Position numbers and translations under genes: made by a program. This document shows positions 9,027-17,388 of a stretch of 64,000 bases of DNA, one piece after another (positions within the stretch are counted from its first letter, which is position 1; every line of letters begins with the position of its first letter). The notes under the pieces are model-generated. The model saw only the letters and a program-made list of their open reading frames with translations, searched no databases and had not been told where the DNA came from. Origin of the DNA: Vibrio sp. HA2012. Lineage in GTDB: Bacteria; Pseudomonadota; Gammaproteobacteria; Enterobacterales; Vibrionaceae. The DNA lies in the NCBI RefSeq assembly GCF_002812955.1, contig NZ_PFXK01000001.1, positions 434,001 to 498,000 on the forward strand. The letters run 5' to 3'.

Positions 9027-9883
9027 GATTCAAACTCCGCTTTGCGATTCAGGAGTTTTCCTGCCCGATAGTAAGCATAAAGCATGATCGCCATCAATAT
9101 CGTCATCGCAATACTGGTTGCCGCACCAAATGGCCAATCCCGGGCATTCAGAACCTGACTTTTAATAACATTGCCGATCAGCAGATTCTTGGCTCCGCCA
9201 AGTAAATCAGAAACGTAAAACATTCCCAGAGCAGGAAGCAATACCAGCAAACAACCACCTATGACACCTGGCATCGTCAAAGGAAAAATCACTTTAATAA
9301 AAGTTTGTATCTTTCCGGCCCCCAGATCACGGGCAGCTTCTATATAGGTTTTATCCAGTTTTTCAATTGCAGAATAGAGTGGCAGGATCATAAAAGGCAA
9401 CAAAATATATACCAGACCGATCATAACTGCCGTTTCTGTATACATAATCCTGAGAGGCTTATCGATAATATCCAGAGCCAGCAGGCTACTATTTACAATG
9501 CCTCTTGTGCCCAGAACAATTTTTAATCCATAGGTTCGGATCAGAGAGTTTGTCCAGAAAGGGACTATAACCAAAAACAGCATCACTGGTCGCCACTTCT
9601 CCGGCATTTTGGCAACGATATAGGCAAACGGATAGCCGATCAACAGACACAGCAAGGTTGCAATAAGCGCCATATACAAAGAATGCCATAGTACCTGAGC
9701 ATATAACGGATCCAGCAGGCGGGAATAATTTTCCAGCGTCAGGGTGAGTTCGATAAGGTCAGATTCACTTCTGGTCAGAAAGCTGGTTCCGATGATCATC
9801 AGATTCGGCAGAAATACAAACACAATCAACCAGCCAACAATCAGGCTGATAATGCTATTCTGCAAGCTTATCTTTTTGCTCAT
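9023..9883 (-). CDS. potB: PotB, polyamine ABC transporter permease
   Basis: 286 aa from the ATG at 9883, which overlaps the potA stop (ATGA) and is preferred over an upstream in-frame codon inside potA. Multiple membrane helices, the family stretch [18 protein letters not shown], and the EAA loop [20 protein letters not shown] mark it as PotB. It pairs with PotC to form the inner-membrane channel for spermidine and putrescine. Confidence 0.93.
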   Translation of the reverse strand: MSKKISLQNSIISLIVGWLIVFVFLPNLMIIGTSFLTRSESDLIELTLTLENYSRLLDPLYAQVLWHSLYMALIATLLCLLIGYPFAYIVAKMPEKWRPVMLFLVIVPFWTNSLIRTYGLKIVLGTRGIVNSSLLALDIIDKPLRIMYTETAVMIGLVYILLPFMILPLYSAIEKLDKTYIEAARDLGAGKIQTFIKVIFPLTMPGVIGGCLLVLLPALGMFYVSDLLGGAKNLLIGNVIKSQVLNARDWPFGAATSIAMTILMAIMLYAYYRAGKLLNRKAEFES

Positions 9884-11010
9884 TTTTTCAATACCACTTC
9901 CCAACTTTCAACCCAGCTCACAGCGACTTTCTGCCCCAGAGAGTGATCAACATCGGGATCATCTTCATTAAAGAATTCGCTGACCATAATCCTGTCACCA
10001 CATTCAAGTTCAAGAACAGAATCCAGAGTCATACCCTTATAGGTTCTTTCCACTACATGCCCGACAATGCCTTTCTGTTCAGTCTCTTTGATCTCTTCAA
10101 TTCTGAGATCTTCCGGACGCAATAATACCTGCAATTCATCTCCGACATTAACCGGTGTATCGTAGTAGACGACGGCTTCACTATCACCTATCATGACTAA
10201 AATACGTTTTTCATCTAACCGTTTCACGGTAGTGGCATCAAATACATTGATTTCCCCAATAAAACGGGCAACAAAAAGGTTTTTGGGCTCTTCATAAATT
10301 TCTTTTGGTGACCCATCCTGCTCAATCACACCGTCCCGCATTACAATAATACGGTCAGACATAGAAAGAGCTTCTTCTTGATCATGAGTAACAAAAATAA
10401 AGGTGATACCCAACTGTCTCTGAAGCTGTTTCAGCTCTATCTGCATCTGTTTTCTGAGTTTGTAATCAAGGGCAGAAAGAGACTCATCCAACAGCAGAAC
10501 TTTTGGCTTATTCACCACAGCCCGGGCAATAGCAACACGTTGCTGCTGCCCACCTGAAAGTTGTTGTGGCTTACGCTGCGCCATTTCTTCCAGGCGAACC
10601 ATTTTCAACGCATCAAGTACCCGTGATTCGATATCAGAAACGGGGACATTCTGCATTCGCAGCCCAAAAGCGACGTTGTCAAAGACGGTCATATGTGGAA
10701 ATAAAGCATAACTCTGAAATACGGTATTTACAGAACGATGCTCTGGGGGAGTATTGGTGACGTTGTCACCAGCAAGAACGATTGCACCTTTATCGGCTTG
10801 TTCAAAACCTGCGATCATCCTCAAAACAGTTGTCTTACCACAGCCAGAAGGGCCCAGAATAGTGAGAAATTCACCGTGATTAACGTTCAGATTTAAGTTA
10901 CTGATGATCTCTTTTCCATCAAAACTTTTCGTTACCCCTTGTATCTGTACAACCGGTATCTCTGATGCTTGCTTTTCCAATGTCTGATTGTCTCCACCAT
11001 CGGAGGACAT
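9880..11010 (-). CDS. potA: PotA, polyamine ABC transporter ATPase
   Basis: 376 aa from the ATG at 11010, which matches the length of E. coli PotA (378) and follows GGGAAG; an in-frame start at 11052 would add 14 unlikely residues. Walker [10 protein letters not shown], signature [14 protein letters not shown], Walker [13 protein letters not shown] and the H loop FVTHDQEEA are complete. A TOBE regulatory domain fills the C-terminus. First gene of potABCD. A perfect matS site lies inside the gene at 10757. Confidence 0.94.
   Translation of the reverse strand: MSSDGGDNQTLEKQASEIPVVQIQGVTKSFDGKEIISNLNLNVNHGEFLTILGPSGCGKTTVLRMIAGFEQADKGAIVLAGDNVTNTPPEHRSVNTVFQSYALFPHMTVFDNVAFGLRMQNVPVSDIESRVLDALKMVRLEEMAQRKPQQLSGGQQQRVAIARAVVNKPKVLLLDESLSALDYKLRKQMQIELKQLQRQLGITFIFVTHDQEEALSMSDRIIVMRDGVIEQDGSPKEIYEEPKNLFVARFIGEINVFDATTVKRLDEKRILVMIGDSEAVVYYDTPVNVGDELQVLLRPEDLRIEEIKETEQKGIVGHVVERTYKGMTLDSVLELECGDRIMVSEFFNEDDPDVDHSLGQKVAVSWVESWEVVLKK
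10757..10769. other. matS site (MatP binding)
   Basis: GTGACGTTGTCAC fits the matS consensus exactly. It is embedded in potA. Confidence 0.85.
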
Positions 11011-11247
11011 ACGAGGCTTCCCGCATGCCCATGACCATATTGTTATTTGCACTATTTCACCAGAAAGAAAAGCTTCTGGATAGCTTTTTATTGCTGATTT
11101 CAGGCGAATAAAAAATAAAGGTCAGCAAAACCTTCCACAGTGTGTAACAATTTAACTGTAGCAGCCGGTTTTCATCGTTACACACAGCTATGAAAGACAG
11201 GCTCACCTTAGTATAATCAACGGAATTTTTATATTAGATACGTAGTT

Positions 11248-12093
11248 ATGACGCATAGCATTGAAAAAAGCTTTATTTTAGGTGGTTCCATTGAAACTGC
11301 ATTGTCCGGAAAATACGAGCTAAACCCCATAGCTATTTTCAGAGAAGCCATAAAACATACCTTAAAGCATTTTGCTTCGTTTATGCCTTCGATCGTTATC
11401 TTAGTACTGGTGCAAGTGAGTATTTTTTATATCGCACTTCAGTTACAAGTTGGTGATCCTATCACATTATTATTCAACATAATGGCACAACCGGAGAGTC
11501 TGAATACCGGTGTTCTTAATGCCATTATGATCGCCAATTTCAGCTATGAAGTTATCAGTGCTCCAATTTATGCCGGAATTTGTCTGATGGGTATGAGTCA
11601 TGCCGCCGGTTTAAAAACGAAACCGAAACATATACTCAAAGGCCTGCAGTTTACAGTACCTGTTATTCTGGCCACAATGATGGCTCTTATCGGTCAGGGA
11701 GTAGCCGGACAGCTCTTTTTTGCTCTGTCACTTTACCTGACCGTCGCTTTCAGTAATTCCACGCTTCTGATTTGTGAAAAACGCATTGCCCCAATATCAG
11801 CACTTTTACTATCACTTCGCGCAGTGAATAAGAAGCTCATTCCACTGATTACAATCTACCTTGTTATCATGGCCTTATTTGCGTTTTCAACCTTTTTCTA
11901 CGGCATTCCGATGCTTTTTGTTCTGCCACTTTACTTTCATGTAAAAGGCATTATCTATCGCAATATGTTCGGTATCACACTGAAAATCATTACGACGGAT
12001 AATGATGACTCCGAACATGGTCCGGAAAACACGGAAAACACCCCGACATCAACACATTCTGACAATAAGGATTCTGATATTTTCAATGCATAA
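11248..12093 (+). CDS. Inner-membrane protein of unknown function
   Basis: 281 aa. The first 45 residues are cytoplasmic in character. Then come hydrophobic stretches near residues 46-68, 85-125, 132-155, 160-180 and 200-235, suggesting five or six membrane helices, and a polar tail rich in Asn, Asp, Thr and Ser. I do not recognise a named family; it recalls small YciC-like membrane proteins. Its last 8 nt overlap the next gene, a Bax-like lipoprotein, so the two are probably co-expressed. It is divergent from potA; a TATAAT at 11212-11217 may be its -10 element. Confidence 0.7.
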   Translation: MTHSIEKSFILGGSIETALSGKYELNPIAIFREAIKHTLKHFASFMPSIVILVLVQVSIFYIALQLQVGDPITLLFNIMAQPESLNTGVLNAIMIANFSYEVISAPIYAGICLMGMSHAAGLKTKPKHILKGLQFTVPVILATMMALIGQGVAGQLFFALSLYLTVAFSNSTLLICEKRIAPISALLLSLRAVNKKLIPLITIYLVIMALFAFSTFFYGIPMLFVLPLYFHVKGIIYRNMFGITLKIITTDNDDSEHGPENTENTPTSTHSDNKDSDIFNA

Positions 12094-12964
12094 AGTTGTA
12101 GCAAAGTTGTTTGAAAATACCCGGTTATCCGGCCTGATAAATTTACAAACTACTCATCCCATACAGAACCGGTATAAACTCAGTATTGCTTTGGTATTGT
12201 CCATAGCCCTGATAAGCTGTGTTTATCACACCACGAATCAATCTGAATCAAAGGAAGATATTCTGGTGATTCCGTCTTTAGTTACATTAGGCAAAAAGCC
12301 TGATTTTGGTGCTATCCTCGATATAACAGAGAAGAAACGAGCATTTTTTGCTTATCTCGTTCCCGGGATTAAGGCTGAAAATCAACGAATTCTTAACGAA
12401 CGACATTATATTTCCGGTATACAAGAAAGTCTCACGGTTAACCAACTAACAGAGTCGCAGCTAAAATCGGCCGAAAAACTGGCTAAATTATATCAGTTGC
12501 CCCTGCATAAAGGTAACGTGACTCAGAATTGGCTGAATGAGATGAAAAAACGAGTCAATGTATTGCCCGAAACTCTGGTACTGACTCAGGCAGCGAATGA
12601 ATCCGCATGGGGGACATCCCGATTTGCGCAAAAGGGAAATAACTATTTTGGCCAGTGGTGTTATCAGAAAGGCTGTGGACTGATTCCTCTGCAGAGAAAC
12701 GATAGTGCAACACACGAAGTGGCAAAATTTCCTTCAGCAGCAGAGTCTATTCATCGTTATTTTATGAATGTGAACCGCAATCAGGCCTATTCAGAACTAC
12801 GAAATATCCGGGCAAATATTGCAGAACAGGGCGGGGATCTTCTAAGCAGTGATTCTGCAACACAGTTGGCTAATGGGTTAATACGGTATTCAGAACGAGG
12901 GCAGGACTACGTTGATGATTTGCAGGCAATGATTAGGCATAACGACGAGTTCTGGCAGCAATAG
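12086..12964 (+). CDS. Bax-like N-acetylglucosaminidase, probable lipoprotein
   Basis: About 292 aa from the ATG at 12086, which overlaps the upstream stop by 8 nt; a longer frame from 12002 lies inside the upstream gene. The glucosaminidase core is clear: VLTQAANESAWGTSRFA (with the catalytic Glu), GNNYFGQWCY and the KFPSAAESIHRYFMNVN block, as in E. coli Bax. A hydrophobic segment at about 32-44 ends in LISC, a lipobox with Cys45, after an unusually long basic leader. It probably cleaves peptidoglycan glycan strands from the inner face of the outer membrane. Confidence 0.85.
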   Translation: MHKVVAKLFENTRLSGLINLQTTHPIQNRYKLSIALVLSIALISCVYHTTNQSESKEDILVIPSLVTLGKKPDFGAILDITEKKRAFFAYLVPGIKAENQRILNERHYISGIQESLTVNQLTESQLKSAEKLAKLYQLPLHKGNVTQNWLNEMKKRVNVLPETLVLTQAANESAWGTSRFAQKGNNYFGQWCYQKGCGLIPLQRNDSATHEVAKFPSAAESIHRYFMNVNRNQAYSELRNIRANIAEQGGDLLSSDSATQLANGLIRYSERGQDYVDDLQAMIRHNDEFWQQ

Positions 12965-12984
12965 AATTTTATTCCAAAATGCGT

Positions 12985-12990
12985 ATAATC
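12985..12990 (+). promoter_or_regulatory. Candidate -10 element of ttcA
   Basis: TATAAT in the context GCGTATAATCC lies about 65 bp upstream of ttcA. No good -35 element is visible 17 bp before it, so this is a weak call. Confidence 0.4.
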
Positions 12991-13053
12991 CACGCCCTGT
13001 AAAAATCCGTCAGGAAGTCAATGATCGACACCGTCGAAATATGAGAAGTCGTA

Positions 13054-13947
13054 ATGAAGCAGAAAGATACCCGTAAAGAGACCTTAGAATACAACAAACT
13101 CCAAAAACGCCTGCGGAGAAACGTTGGTAATGCCATTATTGATTACAATATGATTGAAGAAAATGATGTTGTAATGGCATGTATCAGTGGGGGCAAAGAC
13201 TCATTTGCCATGCTGGATATTCTACTAAATCTGCAAAAAGCAGCACCGATTAAGTTTGATATTGTTGCTGTAAATCTTGATCAGAAACAACCCGGATTTC
13301 CTGAACATATCCTGCCGGAATACTTCGACAGCCTGAATATCCCATACTATATCGTGGATAAAGATACCTATTCCGTCGTTAAAGAGAAAATACAGGAAGG
13401 TAAAACTACATGTGGCTTATGTTCCCGGCTACGTCGTGGTACTTTATACTCTTTTGCCGAAAAAATAGGAGCCACTAAAATAGCTCTCGGTCACCATCTT
13501 GATGATATTGTCGAGACCTTGTTTCTGAATATGTTCCATGGTTCACGAATGAAAGCAATGCCACCAAAGCTGCGTTCTGATGATGGCCGGAATATCGTCA
13601 TTCGCCCACTGACATACTGCAGAGAAAAAGATCTTATACGCTATGCTGAATATAAGGCTTTCCCGGTTATCCCATGTAATCTGTGCGGATCTCAGGAAAA
13701 TCTTCAGCGTCAGGCCATTAAGGCTATGCTACTTGAATGGGATAAGAAAACTCCAGGAAGGGTAGAGAGTATTTTTAAATCACTGCAAAATGTTAGCCCA
13801 AGCCAGTTAGCTGACAAAGAACTGTTCGATTTTGTTGATCTTCCGTTAGACAGAGAAGGTAACCGAGCTGAATATCAATTTTCAGAGGCGGTTGTCTCTT
13901 CCACCAATATTGATGAATCTATGTTTATTGATGTTGCCAATATCTAA
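13054..13947 (+). CDS. ttcA: TtcA, tRNA 2-thiocytidine(32) synthetase
   Basis: 297 aa. PP-loop SGGKDS at residues 45-50 activates the target cytidine. C120-GL-C123 and C208-NL-C211 are the two CxxC pairs that hold the [4Fe-4S] cluster and handle sulfur. The [11 protein letters not shown] motif is typical of the family. It thiolates C32 in certain tRNA anticodon loops. Followed by a strong hairpin terminator and convergent with uspE. Confidence 0.95.
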   Translation: MKQKDTRKETLEYNKLQKRLRRNVGNAIIDYNMIEENDVVMACISGGKDSFAMLDILLNLQKAAPIKFDIVAVNLDQKQPGFPEHILPEYFDSLNIPYYIVDKDTYSVVKEKIQEGKTTCGLCSRLRRGTLYSFAEKIGATKIALGHHLDDIVETLFLNMFHGSRMKAMPPKLRSDDGRNIVIRPLTYCREKDLIRYAEYKAFPVIPCNLCGSQENLQRQAIKAMLLEWDKKTPGRVESIFKSLQNVSPSQLADKELFDFVDLPLDREGNRAEYQFSEAVVSSTNIDESMFIDVANI

Positions 13948-13950
13948 AAA

Positions 13951-13975
13951 AATCCCCGTTTCCGGGGATTTTTCA
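13951..13975. terminator. Bidirectional terminator between ttcA and uspE
   Basis: AATCCCCG-TTTC-CGGGGATT (13951-13970) with a T run after it and an A run before it. It serves both convergent genes. Confidence 0.85.
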
Positions 13976-13985
13976 TAAAATACGC

Positions 13986-14933
13986 TTAATTGCTCTGGTT
14001 AGGATCCAGAGGGCTGATATAGCCTTTAGGTTTTAATGCCAGTACATCACAATTGATCTTATCAATCACATGTTCGGCAGTGTTGCCGATAAATACCGCG
14101 GATAATCCTGTACGTCCGGTTGTTCCTAAAATCACAAGCCCGGCATCCAGCTCTTTTGCCAGTTGAGGAACCACATCCTCAGGCAAGCCTTGTTCGACCC
14201 GGGTCTGCTCTTCTGCAATTTCATGTTTTTGCCTCAGAGCTTTCATTGTTTTTAGGTGATGGCTACGTACCGCATCAGTATAAGTTGCAGGATCAAATTC
14301 CGGCAGCTCGATAGTGATATTTGCAGGAGTAACAGGATAGCAGTTAATCAGATACGGTTTAGCATCCAGACGAATACACAGACTTTTTAACTGCTCAACC
14401 ATTGCATCATTCAGTTCCTGGTGGGTCGGATTCTCAGACCCCACATGCACGGAAGCAAGAATATTGCCATTTTCCGGCCAGTCGTGGTTTTTCACCAGCA
14501 GGACCGGACATGGACACTTCCGCAGTAAGTGCCAGTCAGTTGGGGTAAAAATAACTGATTCAAGCACGTCATGTTTACGAGTTGCTTTCAATAAAACATC
14601 ATGAGAGCCCTCAAATACTTCACTGATAATGGCTTCATACGGCCGATTATGCCATACCACTTTCACATCAAAATCAATGGAGTCATTAATATAAGGTTCA
14701 GCGACTTCTTTCATCCATGCTTCTCTCTGATGAATCACACCTTTCCGCATGGCATTTCTTTCATCACTGGACAACATAGATGTCATTTCATAAGAGAAAT
14801 CATAGATAGATAAAAAGAAAGTGATGTGGCTTTTACAGGCACTTTTTCGGGAAAGTTGAACCGCTCTGGCCAGAGCTGGCTGTGCTTCGTTGTTAACATC
14901 GGCGATGACGAGGATCTTGCTGTATATACTCAT
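13986..14933 (-). CDS. uspE: UspE, tandem universal stress protein
   Basis: 315 aa from the ATG at 14933, chosen because AAGGAG stands 7 nt upstream; an in-frame codon at 14963 lies before that site. Two Usp domains in tandem: the first starts YSKILVIADVNN, and the second ends with VILGTTGRTGLSAVFIGNTAEHV, whose G-rich loop binds nucleotide in Usp proteins. The IYDFSYEMTSMLS and PTDWHLLRKCPCPV blocks match E. coli UspE. It lies next to fnr, as in E. coli. Confidence 0.94.
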   Translation of the reverse strand: MSIYSKILVIADVNNEAQPALARAVQLSRKSACKSHITFFLSIYDFSYEMTSMLSSDERNAMRKGVIHQREAWMKEVAEPYINDSIDFDVKVVWHNRPYEAIISEVFEGSHDVLLKATRKHDVLESVIFTPTDWHLLRKCPCPVLLVKNHDWPENGNILASVHVGSENPTHQELNDAMVEQLKSLCIRLDAKPYLINCYPVTPANITIELPEFDPATYTDAVRSHHLKTMKALRQKHEIAEEQTRVEQGLPEDVVPQLAKELDAGLVILGTTGRTGLSAVFIGNTAEHVIDKINCDVLALKPKGYISPLDPNQSN

Positions 14934-15049
14934 AATAACTCCTTTTTTATGGAGCAGAACCAAAGAGTTAACTTGATCTACTGTTGTAAATGTAGCGCAT
15001 CTGGAAAAAATATATTAGAAAAAAATAGCTTAGAGGGGAAGAAACATGA

Positions 15050-15076
15050 AGTGGCTCATTAATGAGCCACTTTTTG
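15050..15076. terminator. Inverted repeat/terminator between uspE and fnr
   Basis: AGTGGCTCA-TTAA-TGAGCCACT (15050-15071), a 9-bp perfect stem, is followed by TTTTT on the plus strand. fnr ends on the minus strand at 15108, and the minus-strand tail is only moderately T-rich. The orientation that uses it is therefore uncertain. Confidence 0.55.
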
Positions 15077-15107
15077 CAAAATAAAAGGAAGAAGAGGAAA
15101 AAGTCTG

Positions 15108-15860
15108 CTACTGAGCTGGCGAAATCCCTGCTAACTGTTTTAATGCCTGATGATCGAGAATAGTAATGTATTTACCTTTTACACTCAGAATATCGGACTT
15201 CTGAAAACGACCGAGTAACCGGCTTATGGTTTCGACAGTCAGCCCTAAATAATTACCAATATCCCCTCGGGTCATCGTTAAACGAAACTCTCTCGGGCTA
15301 AAACCTCTCTGAGAAAAGCGAGTAGAAAGGTTATAAAGAAAAGCAGCAAGCCTTTCTTCTGCATTTTTCTTTGATAGCAGCAGGATCATGTCCTGATCAC
15401 CTTTAATTTCACTGCTCATCAAACGCATAATCTGCTGCCGAAGCTTTGGCATTTTTCCTGAAAGGTCATCCAGAATTTCGTAAGGAATTTCACAAACCAT
15501 TGAAGTTTCCAGAGCCTGAGCAAAAGAAGGATGCAAGTTGGAGTTGATGGCATCGAACCCAACTAAATCACCAGCCAGATGGAATGCAGTAATCTGTTCA
15601 TCTCCCTGCTCAGTTATCGTATAGCTTTTAATCGTCCCGGAACGAATGGCATAAAGCGATTTCAGCTCATCCCCGGCTTTAAACAACTCCTGTCCTTTCT
15701 GAATCGGCTTTTTTCTTTCAATAATCTGATCGAGCTGATCCAGTTCGGTATCATTTAGCGTAAAGGGAATACAAAGCTGAGAGATGCTGCAATCCTGACA
15801 GTGAATAGCACAACCACCTGATTGAATTCTCTTTGTTACTATAGTTTTTTCAGAAATCAT
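15108..15860 (-). CDS. fnr: FNR, oxygen-sensing transcription regulator
   Basis: 250 aa. The [4Fe-4S] ligands are C21, C24, C30 and C123, in the same spacing as E. coli FNR. A CRP-type cyclic-nucleotide fold follows, then an HTH with the recognition helix [14 protein letters not shown], whose ExxSR pattern reads TTGAT half-sites. It switches genes between aerobic and anaerobic growth. A perfect FNR box lies just upstream of its own start, so autoregulation is likely. Confidence 0.96.
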   Translation of the reverse strand: MISEKTIVTKRIQSGGCAIHCQDCSISQLCIPFTLNDTELDQLDQIIERKKPIQKGQELFKAGDELKSLYAIRSGTIKSYTITEQGDEQITAFHLAGDLVGFDAINSNLHPSFAQALETSMVCEIPYEILDDLSGKMPKLRQQIMRLMSSEIKGDQDMILLLSKKNAEERLAAFLYNLSTRFSQRGFSPREFRLTMTRGDIGNYLGLTVETISRLLGRFQKSDILSVKGKYITILDHQALKQLAGISPAQ

Positions 15861-15878
15861 AACTTCCAGACTGCTAAT

Positions 15879-15892
15879 TTGATATACATCAA
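15879..15892. promoter_or_regulatory. FNR box in the fnr promoter
   Basis: TTGAT-ATAC-ATCAA is a perfect match to the palindromic FNR consensus TTGAT-N4-ATCAA. It ends 19 bp before the fnr start codon, where it would cover the core promoter and act as an autorepressor site. The rest of 15861-16155 is AT-rich and must also hold the promoter for the divergent FIST gene; no other motif is clear. Confidence 0.85.
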
Positions 15893-16155
15893 TATTCTAG
15901 CATTGACGATAGTTAAAAGGTAGTTAAAAAAAGCCTTGTTAAACAAGTGGATATATAAGTTTTTAGGAAATATGACATAAATTTGAATTTCAGACCTTCC
16001 TTGTAAAGACCCTAGCATCCCCCACCAATAGGCAACAAGGTTTATATGAATGGTTATTTTGCAAAATAACGCATATTTAGGCACATAAATACTTACGCTT
16101 TATTTCATTGTAAGATATAACCTAACAATAACTTATACAAAATACCTATATAAAT

Positions 16156-17370
16156 ATGCAACTGGCTTCCGCCTTTTCAAAGAACACAGATATCAATGAT
16201 GCGATTATTTCGCTTAAGTCACAGTTCTCTGAAACCATCAAACCCTCATTTATGGTTTGTTATTACACAGAAAATTATGATGCAAAAGTATTGTCGCTGG
16301 CTCTGCGTAAAGCATTTCCCGGCGTTAACTTCCATGGATGTAGTTCCTGCCGGGGAGTAATGACGGATAAAGGCTACCATCTTGCACCGGCCATCGCACT
16401 GCTTGCTATTGAAGACACTGGTTCATCAGCATATGGAACTGCATTAACTACATTCAGATCAAAATCAGATATGACAACCATCAATATTGTTGAATGTACC
16501 AATCAATTGGTAGAAGAAGCGATAGAGAAAGCCGATAGAAGAGGGGAATTACCCAGTCTTCTGCTCTTACACGCCTCTGTCGGTTATGAAGAATTGATTA
16601 TTGAAACAATAAAAAATAAATTTGGTTTTCATATTCCCCTAATTGGTGGAAGTGCTGCAGATAACGGCAGTTTCGAGCGTTGCTCGTTTCTGACCGAACA
16701 AGGTACGGCTCAGGTAGGTATATCTGTGTCGGTATTTTATCCTTCAACCGCAATATCAACATATTTCAGCAGCGGATATCTACCGACGGAGATGCATGGA
16801 ATTGCAACTAAAGTAGAAGGCAGAACCCTGTATGAAATAGATCATCAGCCTGCTTTGGATACTTATCAGAAATGGATATATGAGTGTTCGGGAGAATACC
16901 GGACAGGACGTTATCTATTTGACCAAACGATGGCTTATCCTCTGGGTAGAATAGTTGGTTATCTGTACGATAAGCCATTTTATAAGTTATCACATCTCAG
17001 AAAAGCAACGGCAGATGGAGGAATCCATGTATTCTCTGACATTAAAGAAGGGGATCATCTTTATCTGATGCAGGGCTCTTCAGAGTTGTTAGTAAAACGT
17101 TCCAGCAGAGTCGTTGAAGCAGCCAAAAACGAAAATATATTTAATTCACCTCTAAATGGAGGGATAAATATCTTCTGTGCCGGTTCCATGGTATTAGTGA
17201 AAGATAGAATGGATGAGGTATACGAGTTACTACGTATCGCTTATGAAAAGAAACCATTCATCTGTCCTTTTACATTCGGTGAACAGGGACGGTTCATTAA
17301 CGAAGAAAACGTACATGGTAATCTTATGGCCTCAACTGCCTTGTTCTATGCTAATGCTGTAGAAAGTTAA
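16156..17370 (+). CDS. FIST-domain sensor protein, NosP-like
   Basis: 404 aa, cytoplasmic. The N-terminal half (about 25-225) is a FIST N domain with the glycine-rich PLIGGSAADNGSFE motif; the C-terminal half (about 226-385) is FIST C, with NGGINIFCAGSMVL and the end motif CPFTFGEQGRF. It lies 18 bp before a hybrid histidine kinase gene, the arrangement of NosP nitric-oxide sensors and their kinases; in V. cholerae I recall such a pair (VC1444-VC1445) in the same neighbourhood. Heme and NO binding are inferred from that context. No clear Shine-Dalgarno precedes the ATG. Confidence 0.85.
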   Translation: MQLASAFSKNTDINDAIISLKSQFSETIKPSFMVCYYTENYDAKVLSLALRKAFPGVNFHGCSSCRGVMTDKGYHLAPAIALLAIEDTGSSAYGTALTTFRSKSDMTTINIVECTNQLVEEAIEKADRRGELPSLLLLHASVGYEELIIETIKNKFGFHIPLIGGSAADNGSFERCSFLTEQGTAQVGISVSVFYPSTAISTYFSSGYLPTEMHGIATKVEGRTLYEIDHQPALDTYQKWIYECSGEYRTGRYLFDQTMAYPLGRIVGYLYDKPFYKLSHLRKATADGGIHVFSDIKEGDHLYLMQGSSELLVKRSSRVVEAAKNENIFNSPLNGGINIFCAGSMVLVKDRMDEVYELLRIAYEKKPFICPFTFGEQGRFINEENVHGNLMASTALFYANAVES

Positions 17371-17388
17371 ATCACAACTGGTATCAAT

